The notes under the pieces: generated by a model
Told to the model about the DNA's origin: nothing
Database searches by the model: none
The model's input: only the letters and a program-made list of their open reading frames with translations
Shown: piece by piece, positions 1 to 6,301 of the stretch
Layout: every line of letters starts with the position of its first letter
Numbering within the stretch: the first letter of the stretch is position 1
Program-made: the position numbers and the translations under genes
NCBI GenBank assembly: GCA_003151215.1
Contig: PLXB01000097.1
Location: 912 to 8,670 of the forward strand
Source of the DNA: Ignavibacteriota bacterium
Lineage (GTDB): Bacteria > Bacteroidota > Kapaibacteriia > Palsa-1295
DNA length: 7,759 nucleotides
Reading direction: 5' to 3'

Positions 1-1
1 G

Positions 2-166
2 AAAAAGAATACCATCCATAATATCGTCGCTGCGATGAGTGGTATTTCCGGACCGAAACGCGATGAGATCATCAACCGCCAGCTCTGTCATTGGTTTCGC
101 GCCGATATGGAGCTGGGTATGGGTATAGCAGGCGGCTTGGGAATCGATGTTAATGCGCTGCTCTAG
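2..166 (+). CDS. Catalase, C-terminal fragment (partial, 5' end outside window)
   Basis: The frame is open from the left edge to a TAG at 164-166 and gives the last 54 residues of a protein. The text matches the C-terminal helices of monofunctional heme catalases: an NIVAAMSGI helix corresponds to the family's NIVGAMKGV segment, and RQLCHWFRAD followed by GIAGGLGIDV corresponds to RQ.RHFYKADP...GVAEGLG. Catalases of this class disproportionate hydrogen peroxide to water and oxygen, usually in the cytoplasm. The heme-ligand and active-site parts lie outside the window, so function rests on the tail alone. The ending shortly after the GLG motif suggests the small-subunit form without the flavodoxin-like extension of large-subunit catalases. 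The gene converges on the propeller gene, and a terminator lies 77 bp downstream. Recognition is from family memory; a protein search with these 54 residues would settle it. Confidence 0.75.
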   Translation, partial: KKNTIHNIVAAMSGISGPKRDEIINRQLCHWFRADMELGMGIAGGLGIDVNALL

Positions 167-185
167 CAGTTAGGAAATGTCCCTA

Positions 186-233
186 TGCCTGCCGGAAAAA
201 TTCCACAGGCAGTTTAAGAAAACTCCCCGGCAG
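186..233. repeat. Overlapping inverted repeats downstream of catalase
   Basis: Two mutually exclusive short hairpins can form here. TGCCTG (186-191) pairs with CAGGCA (206-211), and CTGCCGG (189-195) pairs with CCGGCAG (227-233). The second encloses the right arm of the first. No T-run follows either one, so they are not terminators by themselves. They may be mRNA 3'-end structures upstream of the real terminator at 243-275, or chance. Confidence 0.3.
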
Positions 234-242
234 AATTCTTAT

Positions 243-275
243 AAAAAAGCGTCCTTAAATTAGGGCGCTTTTTTT
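243..275. terminator. Bidirectional intrinsic terminator between convergent genes
   Basis: The left arm AAAAAAGCGTCCT (243-255) and right arm AGGGCGCTTTTTT (262-274) pair along 13 positions with one T-G wobble and a 6-nt loop. The GC core is 7 bp. Flanking A and T tracts give a U-tract after the stem in either direction, so the element can end both the catalase transcript (+) and the propeller-gene transcript (-). Its place between the two convergent stop codons fits this. Confidence 0.85.
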
Positions 276-302
276 GCTATTAGCTTAGTATTTTAGAATT
301 TC

Positions 303-365
303 ATTATCACTGAGAATGATAATCTCCGGAGCGCTGGGCAAGACCCTGGAGGTTCAAATCACCTC
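303..365 (+). other. tRNA-like run of hairpins, possibly a tRNA relic
   Basis: Three hairpins follow one another. The first has a perfect 7-bp stem (ATTATCA 303-309, TGATAAT 317-323) around the 7-nt loop CTGAGAA. The loop has T at the position of U33 and GAG where an anticodon would lie. Next comes a variable-arm-like hairpin closed by CTCC (324-327) and GGAG (348-351), with inner GGG and CCC. Last is a 5-bp stem (349-353 with 361-365) around the T-loop-like TCAAATC. No acceptor stem or D-arm can be found upstream, and the T-arm register is one base off canonical. It also overlaps the last codons of the propeller gene. It is not a functional tRNA as seen; a relic or chance are both possible. 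Confidence 0.2.
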
Positions 366-2491
366 ATCAATACTATTGTCAGCGTCTCTACTTGCCCATT
401 TATTCGGACCAAGCACTCGTATGTTCCATCGGGCAAGTCTTTGGGATTGCTCCATGTGAAAGAATGATTTCCGACTGTGAGATCACCCGAAAACAACAGA
501 GCAACCTGCTCACCCAGCAAATTCACGACTGATATTTCCGCATACCCTGCCGTCTCCGAGGTGAAGGTGATTTGAGTCGATTCTGAGAAGGGGTTGGGAT
601 AATTTTGAATCTCATGCTTGCCCGCAGGAGCCTTGGCCACAGCGCTGTGCACGATAAGGGAGGAAATCGCACAGTGCCAGATACCATCGGATGTACCTGC
701 ATAAAGATCCGAATCACGAACATCGAGAGCGTATACCGTCGAGATAGATGAATAATTAGAGGTAACATCAGTCCAGGTTGCTCCCTTGTCAGTTGAAAGA
801 AAAATACCTTTGTTGAGCGTTCCCGCAAAAATATTTGTACCAACCAAAGCTAAGGCATAAACTGGATAGCCTAATGGGGCATATATCGAGGGCCAGCTTA
901 CGCCTTTATCGGTTGAAAGGGCAACGCCATTTCTCGATCCAGCAACGAGCATTGAATCAATTGTCGCTAAAGCATAGACATAGTGTGTTGCGAGAGGGCA
1001 CACAACCCAGTCTGCACCATTATTGGTTGAGCGATAAAGACCGAAGTCAAATCCGTCTGCAACCCCAGCAAAAAGATCCGTACCGTTCGTTGCCAAGCAA
1101 TCGACAGCCCCAATGTAAAGAACCCCATTCTGCAGCGGTGTAAAGCCATTATTGACTGCTTTCCAGTTAAGGCCGTCGTCATTGGAAAGAAAAACTCCGC
1201 CATGCGTACCGGCAAAAAGACTCTGACCCTGCATCAGCAAGCAATCCCCAGCCAGAGGAATATAGGAAATAGGCGCCAACGAGTCTGTCGTAAGTTCTCT
1301 CCAGGCTGCACCGTTATCGGTCGATAAAAAAATGCCGGTATCCGTTCCAGCGAAAAGGTTTGTCCCATTCACTGCAAAACCATCGACCTGACTTTGCTTC
1401 AGACCGGTGCCGGCAGTAAACCAATTTTTTCCGTTGTTGGTCGAGCGAAAAACGCCCGATGAAAGACTCGTCCCGGCAAAGAAGTTCGAACCACTCTCTC
1501 CAAAAGAAAGGACATCAATATTCGTTAAGGAGGTATTGATCTCCGTCCAACTTTTCCCAAGGTCCGTAGATCGGTAAATACCCTTATTTTCAGTTCCAGC
1601 GAAAAGATTTCCGCCAATTTGTGCAAAGCACGTAACCTCATCTGCTGGTTCAAGGCGTTTATAGATCAAAGCCCAGGTCGTGCCATTGTCGGTCGAGAGA
1701 TAAATACCAACGTCTATCGTTCCAGCATAAAGGTCAGAGCCGATAAGAGCAAGTCCAGTGACATTGAATGCCGTTAAACTCGTGTCGAAGGTTGTCGAAT
1801 TTGTATAGTGGAAAAAACCGCTCTGCGTAGCTATAAAAAGATCTGTCCCATTCGCAGCAACGGCGTTAACCTGCAAATAGGGGTAGTTCGGATGCCGCCT
1901 TAAACCCTCACTGGCCTCATTCCATGTTGCCCCACTGTCGGTAGAAAGAAAAACACCCTCATTGTCCGTCCCTGCATAAATGTTCGAGCCACTCACTGCA
2001 AAAGACGTGACAGCTGTGATAGTGCCCAAAAAGAATGCCGAATGCCAGCTATTGCCGTTATCGGTCGAGCGATAAATACAATTGCCGTCCGAGCCCGTGC
2101 GTCCAGCAAAAAGATTTGTCCCCAAGGCGGCAAGAGCATCGACGGGGCCTGGAGTATTCTCAAATCCGGAGTTCGTCAAAGTCCAGTTTTCACCGTTGTT
2201 ACCTGAGCGGTTAATTCCGGAGGTGTAGCTCGCCGCAAAAAAACTCGAGTCATGCACTGCAAAGGCACGAACGTCATTCAAACCTACATAGGTCCAGTTA
2301 GTCACACTATCGACCCAACGAATAACTCCTTCATTAGTCCCTGCAAAAAGATTTGTACCACTGATAGCAAATGTAAAGATTCTGCTACCACCCTGCCCAT
2401 TCACAGGCTCCCACTGGGCACGCAATGCAGTAACCCACACCATCGTGGGAATTGCATAAAGAGTGAGTATGAAGAGTCGTTTCAGGAACAT
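359..2491 (-). CDS. Secreted Asp-box (BNR/YCF48-like) beta-propeller protein with T9SS sorting domain
   Basis: This is a 710-residue protein if started at the ATG at 2491. Residues 1-25 form a classic signal peptide: M-F-L-K-R, a hydrophobic stretch, then cleavage likely after TALRA. Residues about 38-615 hold 14 repeats of roughly 40 residues with the consensus LFAGT..GI(Y/F)(L/R)ST(D/N).G..W. About ten carry a good Asp-box (S-T-D-x-G-x-x-W), as in sialidase, sortilin and YCF48-like propellers. Fourteen repeats would suit two seven-bladed propellers. Residues about 629-710, starting at NYPNPF, are a T9SS type A sorting domain. The protein is therefore probably exported by Sec, moved across the outer membrane by T9SS, and released or surface-anchored. 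Its ligand is unknown; no hydrolase catalytic set is visible, so it is more likely a binding or structural protein. The frame stays open upstream to a TTG at 2701 and an ATG at 2680. I chose 2491 because the signal peptide must be N-terminal. No strong ribosome binding site precedes it. Confidence 0.85.
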   Translation of the reverse strand: MFLKRLFILTLYAIPTMVWVTALRAQWEPVNGQGGSRIFTFAISGTNLFAGTNEGVIRWVDSVTNWTYVGLNDVRAFAVHDSSFFAASYTSGINRSGNNGENWTLTNSGFENTPGPVDALAALGTNLFAGRTGSDGNCIYRSTDNGNSWHSAFFLGTITAVTSFAVSGSNIYAGTDNEGVFLSTDSGATWNEASEGLRRHPNYPYLQVNAVAANGTDLFIATQSGFFHYTNSTTFDTSLTAFNVTGLALIGSDLYAGTIDVGIYLSTDNGTTWALIYKRLEPADEVTCFAQIGGNLFAGTENKGIYRSTDLGKSWTEINTSLTNIDVLSFGESGSNFFAGTSLSSGVFRSTNNGKNWFTAGTGLKQSQVDGFAVNGTNLFAGTDTGIFLSTDNGAAWRELTTDSLAPISYIPLAGDCLLMQGQSLFAGTHGGVFLSNDDGLNWKAVNNGFTPLQNGVLYIGAVDCLATNGTDLFAGVADGFDFGLYRSTNNGADWVVCPLATHYVYALATIDSMLVAGSRNGVALSTDKGVSWPSIYAPLGYPVYALALVGTNIFAGTLNKGIFLSTDKGATWTDVTSNYSSISTVYALDVRDSDLYAGTSDGIWHCAISSLIVHSAVAKAPAGKHEIQNYPNPFSESTQITFTSETAGYAEISVVNLLGEQVALLFSGDLTVGNHSFTWSNPKDLPDGTYECLVRINGQVETLTIVLMR

Positions 2492-2545
2492 TGTTATCTG
2501 CTGTTTTAAAACCAAAGTCGGAGCAAATAGTGCCCATGGGCTGCA

Positions 2546-2680
2546 GTTAAAAACTCTTGCGTTATAGATTGATGGGAGTAACTGCAAGAACATATATTCC
2601 AGCTCTTCATCCGAGAACCCTACGGTATCTTTAAAAAGATGAATAAGCTTTTCGTTTACTTCACTTCGCGTGACCGGCAT
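2546..2680 (-). pseudogene. Possible Crp/Fnr-family N-terminal remnant in the propeller-gene leader
   Basis: About 45 residues read from an ATG at 2680, in the same frame as the propeller gene: M-P-V-T-R-S, then an EKLIHLFKDTVGFSDEELEY helix pair, ending near YNARVF. This resembles the start of Bacteroidota Crp/Fnr regulators, in which a LI..F...V.LSEEELE segment precedes the first strand of the cyclic-nucleotide-binding fold. The match stops where the beta-roll glycines should begin, and the helix-turn-helix is absent. It is thus at most a truncated remnant, or an N-terminal extension of the propeller ORF read by chance. The similarity is from memory and weak. Confidence 0.25.
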
Positions 2681-2741
2681 TTTTGCAGTGATACTCAGCA
2701 AAAATTCTAATCTAAATCGGCCACAGCAAAATCCAAGATCT

Positions 2742-3215
2742 CTAATTATGGATCGTAACTTTTCTCGTCGAGGAGTTATATACTGTGGAGTATGTAACGA
2801 GATTCGATTGTGCCGGACCCTGAGTAACTTGTCCGCTCAGGTCGAAGGTCGAACCGTGGCAGGAGCAATAGATGGTACCTCCGGACTGGATCATCGTGCT
2901 TCCTCCGCACAACGCATGTGGACAAATGAGAAGCAGTGTGATATAACTCGCAGCGCTTTGGCGGACAATCAGTAACGAGTTACTATCCGGTGTCGAGGTT
3001 CGTAACGCCTGGTTATTTTGTGTAAGCGATGAAACATCTACTGATATATTGAACGGGGCAACCTGTGAACCGGGACCTGTAGGATTGGAACAACTATTAA
3101 TTATTGGAGCGACAAACCCTATGACTGTCACTCCGGCTAATACTTTACTGCAGACTTTTATAAAATTGCGTCTTGACTGCAAGCCTTCGTTATTCTCTAT
3201 TTTGAATTCTATCAT
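2742..3215 (-). CDS. Tat-exported Rieske [2Fe-2S] protein
   Basis: This 157-residue protein carries a Rieske cluster motif. C98-P-H100 and C117-S-C-H120 are the four ligands, with 16 residues between H100 and C117. C103 and C119 sit where bc1/b6f Rieske proteins form their stabilising disulfide (CTHLGC and CPCHGS equivalents). After the second box, GSTFDLSGQV.QGPA.SNL matches the conserved basal loop including the GPA proline loop. Residues 14-20 (S-R-R-N-F-I-K) are a twin-arginine signal followed by a hydrophobic segment to about residue 40. INSC at 39-42 could be a lipobox, giving a periplasm-facing lipoprotein instead of a membrane-anchored one. The family transfers single electrons in quinol oxidation or related redox chains. 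No cytochrome b, cytochrome c or oxidase subunit is adjacent, so the partner is unknown. A GGGA purine stretch lies just upstream of the ATG. The propeller gene follows on the same strand, about 250 bp downstream by the chosen start. Confidence 0.88.
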   Translation of the reverse strand: MIEFKIENNEGLQSRRNFIKVCSKVLAGVTVIGFVAPIINSCSNPTGPGSQVAPFNISVDVSSLTQNNQALRTSTPDSNSLLIVRQSAASYITLLLICPHALCGGSTMIQSGGTIYCSCHGSTFDLSGQVTQGPAQSNLVTYSTVYNSSTRKVTIHN

Positions 3216-3287
3216 ACGAGATCATCCCTATTGACAACAAATCAGTTCTATAACTTATGAGAAAGAAGTATGGGAGTTGTTTCAAAG

Positions 3288-3311
3288 AAATGAATGAATA
3301 ACAATTCATTT
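3288..3311. repeat. AT-rich inverted repeat upstream of the Rieske gene
   Basis: AAATGAAT (3288-3295) and ATTCATTT (3304-3311) form a perfect 8-bp inverted repeat with an 8-nt spacer. It lies about 73 bp upstream of the Rieske start codon, in the 186-bp gap to the globin gene. It could be an operator or promoter-proximal element; nothing ties it to a known regulator. Confidence 0.3.
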
Positions 3312-3350
3312 TCAGGGAGAATCTATTCACTGCATCGCACCGTCTATAAC

Positions 3351-3380
3351 AGTAATGCCTCACATCTGCGAGGCATTACT
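3351..3380. terminator. Perfect 11-bp hairpin between globin and Rieske genes
   Basis: AGTAATGCCTC (3351-3361) and GAGGCATTACT (3370-3380) pair perfectly around an 8-nt loop. The hairpin begins 21 bp beyond the globin stop codon on the minus strand, where a terminator is expected. No T-run follows on the minus strand (it reads GTTATAGACGG), so classical intrinsic termination is doubtful. It may be a 3'-end stabilising hairpin, a Rho-assisted stop or an intergenic repeat. Confidence 0.5.
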
Positions 3381-3401
3381 ATTAATATAGAAAGAAGTAT
3401 C

Positions 3402-3863
3402 CTATTGATGCTCTACATCGCCGCGCAAGCCGGCTAGCGCTCCGGTAAGCTCGCTTTGTTCCTGAGCGCCAACTCTGAAATCATTCAGTGAATGAGTAAG
3501 ATCAGCTACAAGAGCATTGAACTGATCGTCGTTGATATTCATCCCTTTATGAGCCGTCTTCATATCTTTGCCGGTATAAACGCAGGGTCCGCCCGAAACA
3601 GCGCAGATCTGATCGACAAGCTCCATCTTCAGATGTGCGATATCCGTATTCGCAAAGAACATATTGATCTTGGAATCGGCAGCAACATAGCCCACAAATT
3701 TCTCAACGACAGCTGTGATCGCTCCCTTACCGCCGAGGCGATCATAGAGCGATGGAGTATTTGTCGTCGTCGTTGATGTGCTTTTTGAACTTGAACAGGA
3801 TCCGAGCCCGATGCAGAGCATAAAGGCCAGAAGTGAAACGGTGTTAATACGCTTGATGTGCAT
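3402..3863 (-). CDS. Group I truncated hemoglobin with lipoprotein signal peptide
   Basis: This is a 153-residue protein from the ATG at 3863. The frame is open to an ATG at 3905, but 3863 puts the signal peptide at the N-terminus. MHIKRINTVS, a hydrophobic core and the lipobox LGSC give a predicted lipid-modified Cys23, followed by a Ser/Thr-rich linker. From about residue 38 the globin runs SLYDRLGGKGAI, VVEKFVGYVAAD, INMFFANTDIAHLK, GGPCVYTGKDM and KTAHKGM. Proximal heme ligand HisF8 is His105. Glycine motifs of the 2/2 fold (LGG and GGP) are present. The B9-B10 pair is Phe56-Val57, where mycobacterial trHbN and cyanobacterial GlbN have Phe-Tyr, so the usual distal tyrosine is missing. Two cysteines (87 and 94) flank the E-F region. 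Such globins bind O2 and NO; a periplasmic or outer-membrane lipoprotein form points to gas scavenging or sensing outside the cytoplasm, which is inference. No reductase domain is fused. Confidence 0.87.
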   Translation of the reverse strand: MHIKRINTVSLLAFMLCIGLGSCSSSKSTSTTTTNTPSLYDRLGGKGAITAVVEKFVGYVAADSKINMFFANTDIAHLKMELVDQICAVSGGPCVYTGKDMKTAHKGMNINDDQFNALVADLTHSLNDFRVGAQEQSELTGALAGLRGDVEHQ

Positions 3864-3925
3864 AGATGTAATGAATTGAATGAAAATTCTATTGCAAATA
3901 TACATGGGGATCGGAAGATTGGATT

Positions 3926-3938
3926 TGAGAACTTCTCA
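3926..3938. promoter_or_regulatory. Palindrome upstream of the globin gene
   Basis: TGAGAACTTCTCA is an odd-centred palindrome with 6-bp half-sites (TGAGAA and TTCTCA), 63 bp before the chosen globin start codon. Its place between uxs and the globin gene on the minus strand suits an operator for the globin promoter. No regulator family is identified. Confidence 0.3.
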
Positions 3939-3998
3939 TGAACAAAAGAAAATCGCTCATTCAATACCATTTCCGGCAAGTCCAAATTTTTTCTTGTC

Positions 3999-4937
3999 TC
4001 ACTTCAATGCTTCCCGAAAATAGGCGATCGTTTTTTTCAGTCCTTCTTTGCGGTCAACTTTCGGATTCCAGCCTAAGAGAGATTTGGCAAGAGTAATATC
4101 AGGTTGGCGGACTTGCGGATCGTCTTGCGGAAGGGGTTTGAAGATCGTCTCGCTCTTGGATTCGGAGATCATGGCTTTGATCTCTTTTGCAAGTTCAAGC
4201 ATAGTTACTTCATCCGGATTGCCGATGTTTACGGGATTCGGGTAATCTGAAAGAAGTAAACGGTAAATGCCATCGACCAGATCAGAAACATAGCAGACGC
4301 TTCGTGTCTGCGAGCCATCCCCAAAGACAGTGATAGGATCATTGCGAAGAGCTTGGGTGATGAATGCCGGAATTGCCCGCCCGTCTTTGATGCGCATCCT
4401 CTCGCCATACGTATTAAAGATACGAACGATCCTCGTTTCCAGAGTATGATAGCGATGATATGCCATAGTCAGTGCTTCGGCAAATCGCTTCGCCTCGTCA
4501 TAGACTCCGCGTATGCCGATCGGATTCACATTACCCCAATATGTTTCCGGCTGCGGGTGAATTGCAGGATCGCCATACGTTTCACTTGTCGAGGCCAGGA
4601 GGAAGCGCGCATTCTTTGCTTTCGCCAAACCAAGGGCCTTATGGGTGCCGATCGAGCCAACCTTCAACGTCTGTATCGGCAGCTTGAGATAATCGATCGG
4701 CGAAGCGGGTGATGCAAAATGTAAAACATAATCAAGCGCACCATCGACGTGAATATAATTCGTTACATCATAATGCACGAATGAAAAATTTGGTTTGCCT
4801 ATCAGATGTCCGATATTATTTGTCGCACCGGTGACAAGATTATCCATACAAATAACTTCGTGACCCTCGGCAACAAAACGGTCGCAAAGATGGCTTCCGA
4901 GAAATCCGGCACCGCCGGTGATTAACGTTCTTGGCAT
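3999..4937 (-). CDS. uxs: UDP-glucuronate decarboxylase (UDP-xylose synthase)
   Basis: The 312-residue protein is an extended short-chain dehydrogenase/reductase. The NAD-binding loop GGAGFLG is at residues 8-14, and the HFASPAS motif starts at 73. The conserved [16 protein letters not shown] segment that marks UDP-glucuronate decarboxylases spans about 80-95. T117-S118-E119 lies in the STSETYGDP motif, and the catalytic Tyr146 and Lys150 are in [22 protein letters not shown] is diagnostic of this subfamily over dTDP-glucose dehydratases. The enzyme oxidises UDP-glucuronate at C4, decarboxylates it and reduces it to UDP-xylose in the cytoplasm. The usual STSEVYGDP reads STSETYGDP here, a mild change next to the active-site Glu. 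The length matches bacterial single-domain enzymes. The ATG lies 33 bp after the ugd stop codon, so the two genes very probably share a transcript and consecutive pathway steps. No clear Shine-Dalgarno is seen. Confidence 0.92.
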   Translation of the reverse strand: MPRTLITGGAGFLGSHLCDRFVAEGHEVICMDNLVTGATNNIGHLIGKPNFSFVHYDVTNYIHVDGALDYVLHFASPASPIDYLKLPIQTLKVGSIGTHKALGLAKAKNARFLLASTSETYGDPAIHPQPETYWGNVNPIGIRGVYDEAKRFAEALTMAYHRYHTLETRIVRIFNTYGERMRIKDGRAIPAFITQALRNDPITVFGDGSQTRSVCYVSDLVDGIYRLLLSDYPNPVNIGNPDEVTMLELAKEIKAMISESKSETIFKPLPQDDPQVRQPDITLAKSLLGWNPKVDRKEGLKKTIAYFREALK

Positions 4938-4970
4938 TAATTTTGTAAATTACGAATGAGAAATTAACTC

Positions 4971-6278
4971 CTATCTCCTCCCGATCCCATAATAGGCAAG
5001 CCCGTGTTCCTTAATCTTCTCCGGATCGTAAATATTTCTTCCGTCGAAAATAACTTTATCCTTTAGCGATTTTGCAAGCAGATCGAAATCGGGATTGCGG
5101 AATTCATTCCATTCGGTTACCACGATTAGTCCATCGGCACCTTCAAGAGCTTTCATATTTTTGCGGCGGTATTGAAGCAGATCCGATTCAGGAAGAACTT
5201 TCATCATGCCCGGGATTGCTACCGGATCCGATGCCTGAACTTTCGCTCCGTGCTCTAAGAGTGCAGAGATAATTTCGATCGACGGTGCATCGCGGATATC
5301 GTCGGTTTTTGGTTTGAAGGATAAGCCCCATAATGCAAATATTTTTCCGGAAATATTTCCTCCGTAATGTGCAAGGATCTTTTCAACTAACACTTTTTTC
5401 TGCTTGTAGTTTACTTCCTGCACGGCTTTCAACGTCTTGAAGTCATAATCATTCTCCGCTGCGGTTTTTATTATTGCACTGACATCTTTGGGGAAGCAGC
5501 TTCCGCCAAATCCGGTTCCCGGGAAAAGAAACTGTTGACCGATCCGTCCGTCGGAGCCGATTCCTCTTCGCACGTTATCGACATCGGCGCCCACACGATC
5601 GCAAATATTTGCGATCTCATTCATAAAAGAGATCCTCAGAGCAAGCATCGCATTCGCAGCATATTTCGTAAGCTCTGCGCTTTTTTCATCCATGATGTAG
5701 ATCGGATTTCCGGTTCGAACGAACGGCTCAAAAAGCTCCTGCATGACTTCGATCGCTTTCGGACTCGATGAGCCGATCACGATACGGTCGGGTTTTAAGA
5801 AATCCTGCACGGCAGCACCTTCCTTCAGGAATTCCGGATTCGAAACAACTTCAACTTTAATTTTTGTCTCCGTTGCAAATATTGCTTTTACTTTTTCTGC
5901 AGTACCGACAGGCACGGTTGATTTATTGACGATCACTTTCGGCTCCGTAATGATCTGCGCAATTTGTTTGGCAACAGACATCACGCGAGAGAGATCAGCA
6001 GCCCCATTGGCTCCTTGCGGAGTCGGCAGCGCAAGGAATATTACTTTTGCATCGGTGATCGCTTCTTTAAGATCGGTCGAAAACAGAAGCCTGCCTTCGG
6101 AAATATTAAATCGGACGATCTCTTCCAAACCGGGTTCATAGATCGGGATAATTCCTTTTTTTAAAGCATCGATCTTTTCCTGCATAATATCCATGCATGT
6201 TACGCAGTTACCCGTTTCGGCAAATCCTGCGCCTGTTACTAAACCGACATACCCTGTTCCGATGATTGCTACGTTCAT
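4971..6278 (-). CDS. ugd: UDP-glucose 6-dehydrogenase
   Basis: The 435-residue protein has the normal length and full motif set of bacterial UDP-glucose dehydrogenases. The Rossmann loop GTGYVG is at residues 7-12. NKSTVPVGT is near 118-126, and NPEFLKEG at 147-154 supplies Glu149 and Glu153. K205 and N209 lie in the TKYAANA helix. The catalytic thiol Cys261 is in GFGGSCFPKD, with Asp265 following. The C-terminal NAD/UDP domain includes GLSFKPKTDDIRDAPS (about 318-333) and VVTEW. It oxidises UDP-glucose twice with NAD+ to UDP-glucuronate in the cytoplasm. It is the first gene of the ugd-uxs unit, and its product is the substrate of uxs. The leader contains a REP-like hairpin about 24-67 bp upstream of the ATG. 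Nothing is missing or unusual in the protein. Confidence 0.96.
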   Translation of the reverse strand: MNVAIIGTGYVGLVTGAGFAETGNCVTCMDIMQEKIDALKKGIIPIYEPGLEEIVRFNISEGRLLFSTDLKEAITDAKVIFLALPTPQGANGAADLSRVMSVAKQIAQIITEPKVIVNKSTVPVGTAEKVKAIFATETKIKVEVVSNPEFLKEGAAVQDFLKPDRIVIGSSSPKAIEVMQELFEPFVRTGNPIYIMDEKSAELTKYAANAMLALRISFMNEIANICDRVGADVDNVRRGIGSDGRIGQQFLFPGTGFGGSCFPKDVSAIIKTAAENDYDFKTLKAVQEVNYKQKKVLVEKILAHYGGNISGKIFALWGLSFKPKTDDIRDAPSIEIISALLEHGAKVQASDPVAIPGMMKVLPESDLLQYRRKNMKALEGADGLIVVTEWNEFRNPDFDLLAKSLKDKVIFDGRNIYDPEKIKEHGLAYYGIGRR

Positions 6279-6301
6279 TATTTATTTTCGATTATCACAT
6301 C

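Noticed and set aside
700..2400. Regularly spaced similar DNA segments, suggesting a CRISPR or tandem-repeat array
   Set aside because: They are the coding repeats of the propeller protein (LFAGT...STDxGxxW), diverged at the DNA level with periods of roughly 110-145 bp and no spacers.
2670..2975. 101-residue plus-strand ORF opposite the Rieske gene
   Set aside because: It is antisense to the cluster-binding region of the Rieske protein, with no domain signal.
3231..3254. TTGACA with TATAAC downstream on the plus strand
   Set aside because: The spacer is only 12 bp and no plus-strand gene follows, so it is not a credible promoter.
3629..3985. 118-residue minus-strand ORF overlapping the globin gene
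   Set aside because: It lies out of frame over the well-supported globin and has no recognisable domain or signal; it is a shadow.
4353..4712. 119-residue plus-strand ORF opposite uxs
   Set aside because: It is antisense to a complete uxs gene and its composition is not protein-like.
5743..6141. 132-residue plus-strand ORF opposite ugd
   Set aside because: It is antisense to the conserved core of ugd, whose full motif set is intact; codon constraint explains the open frame.
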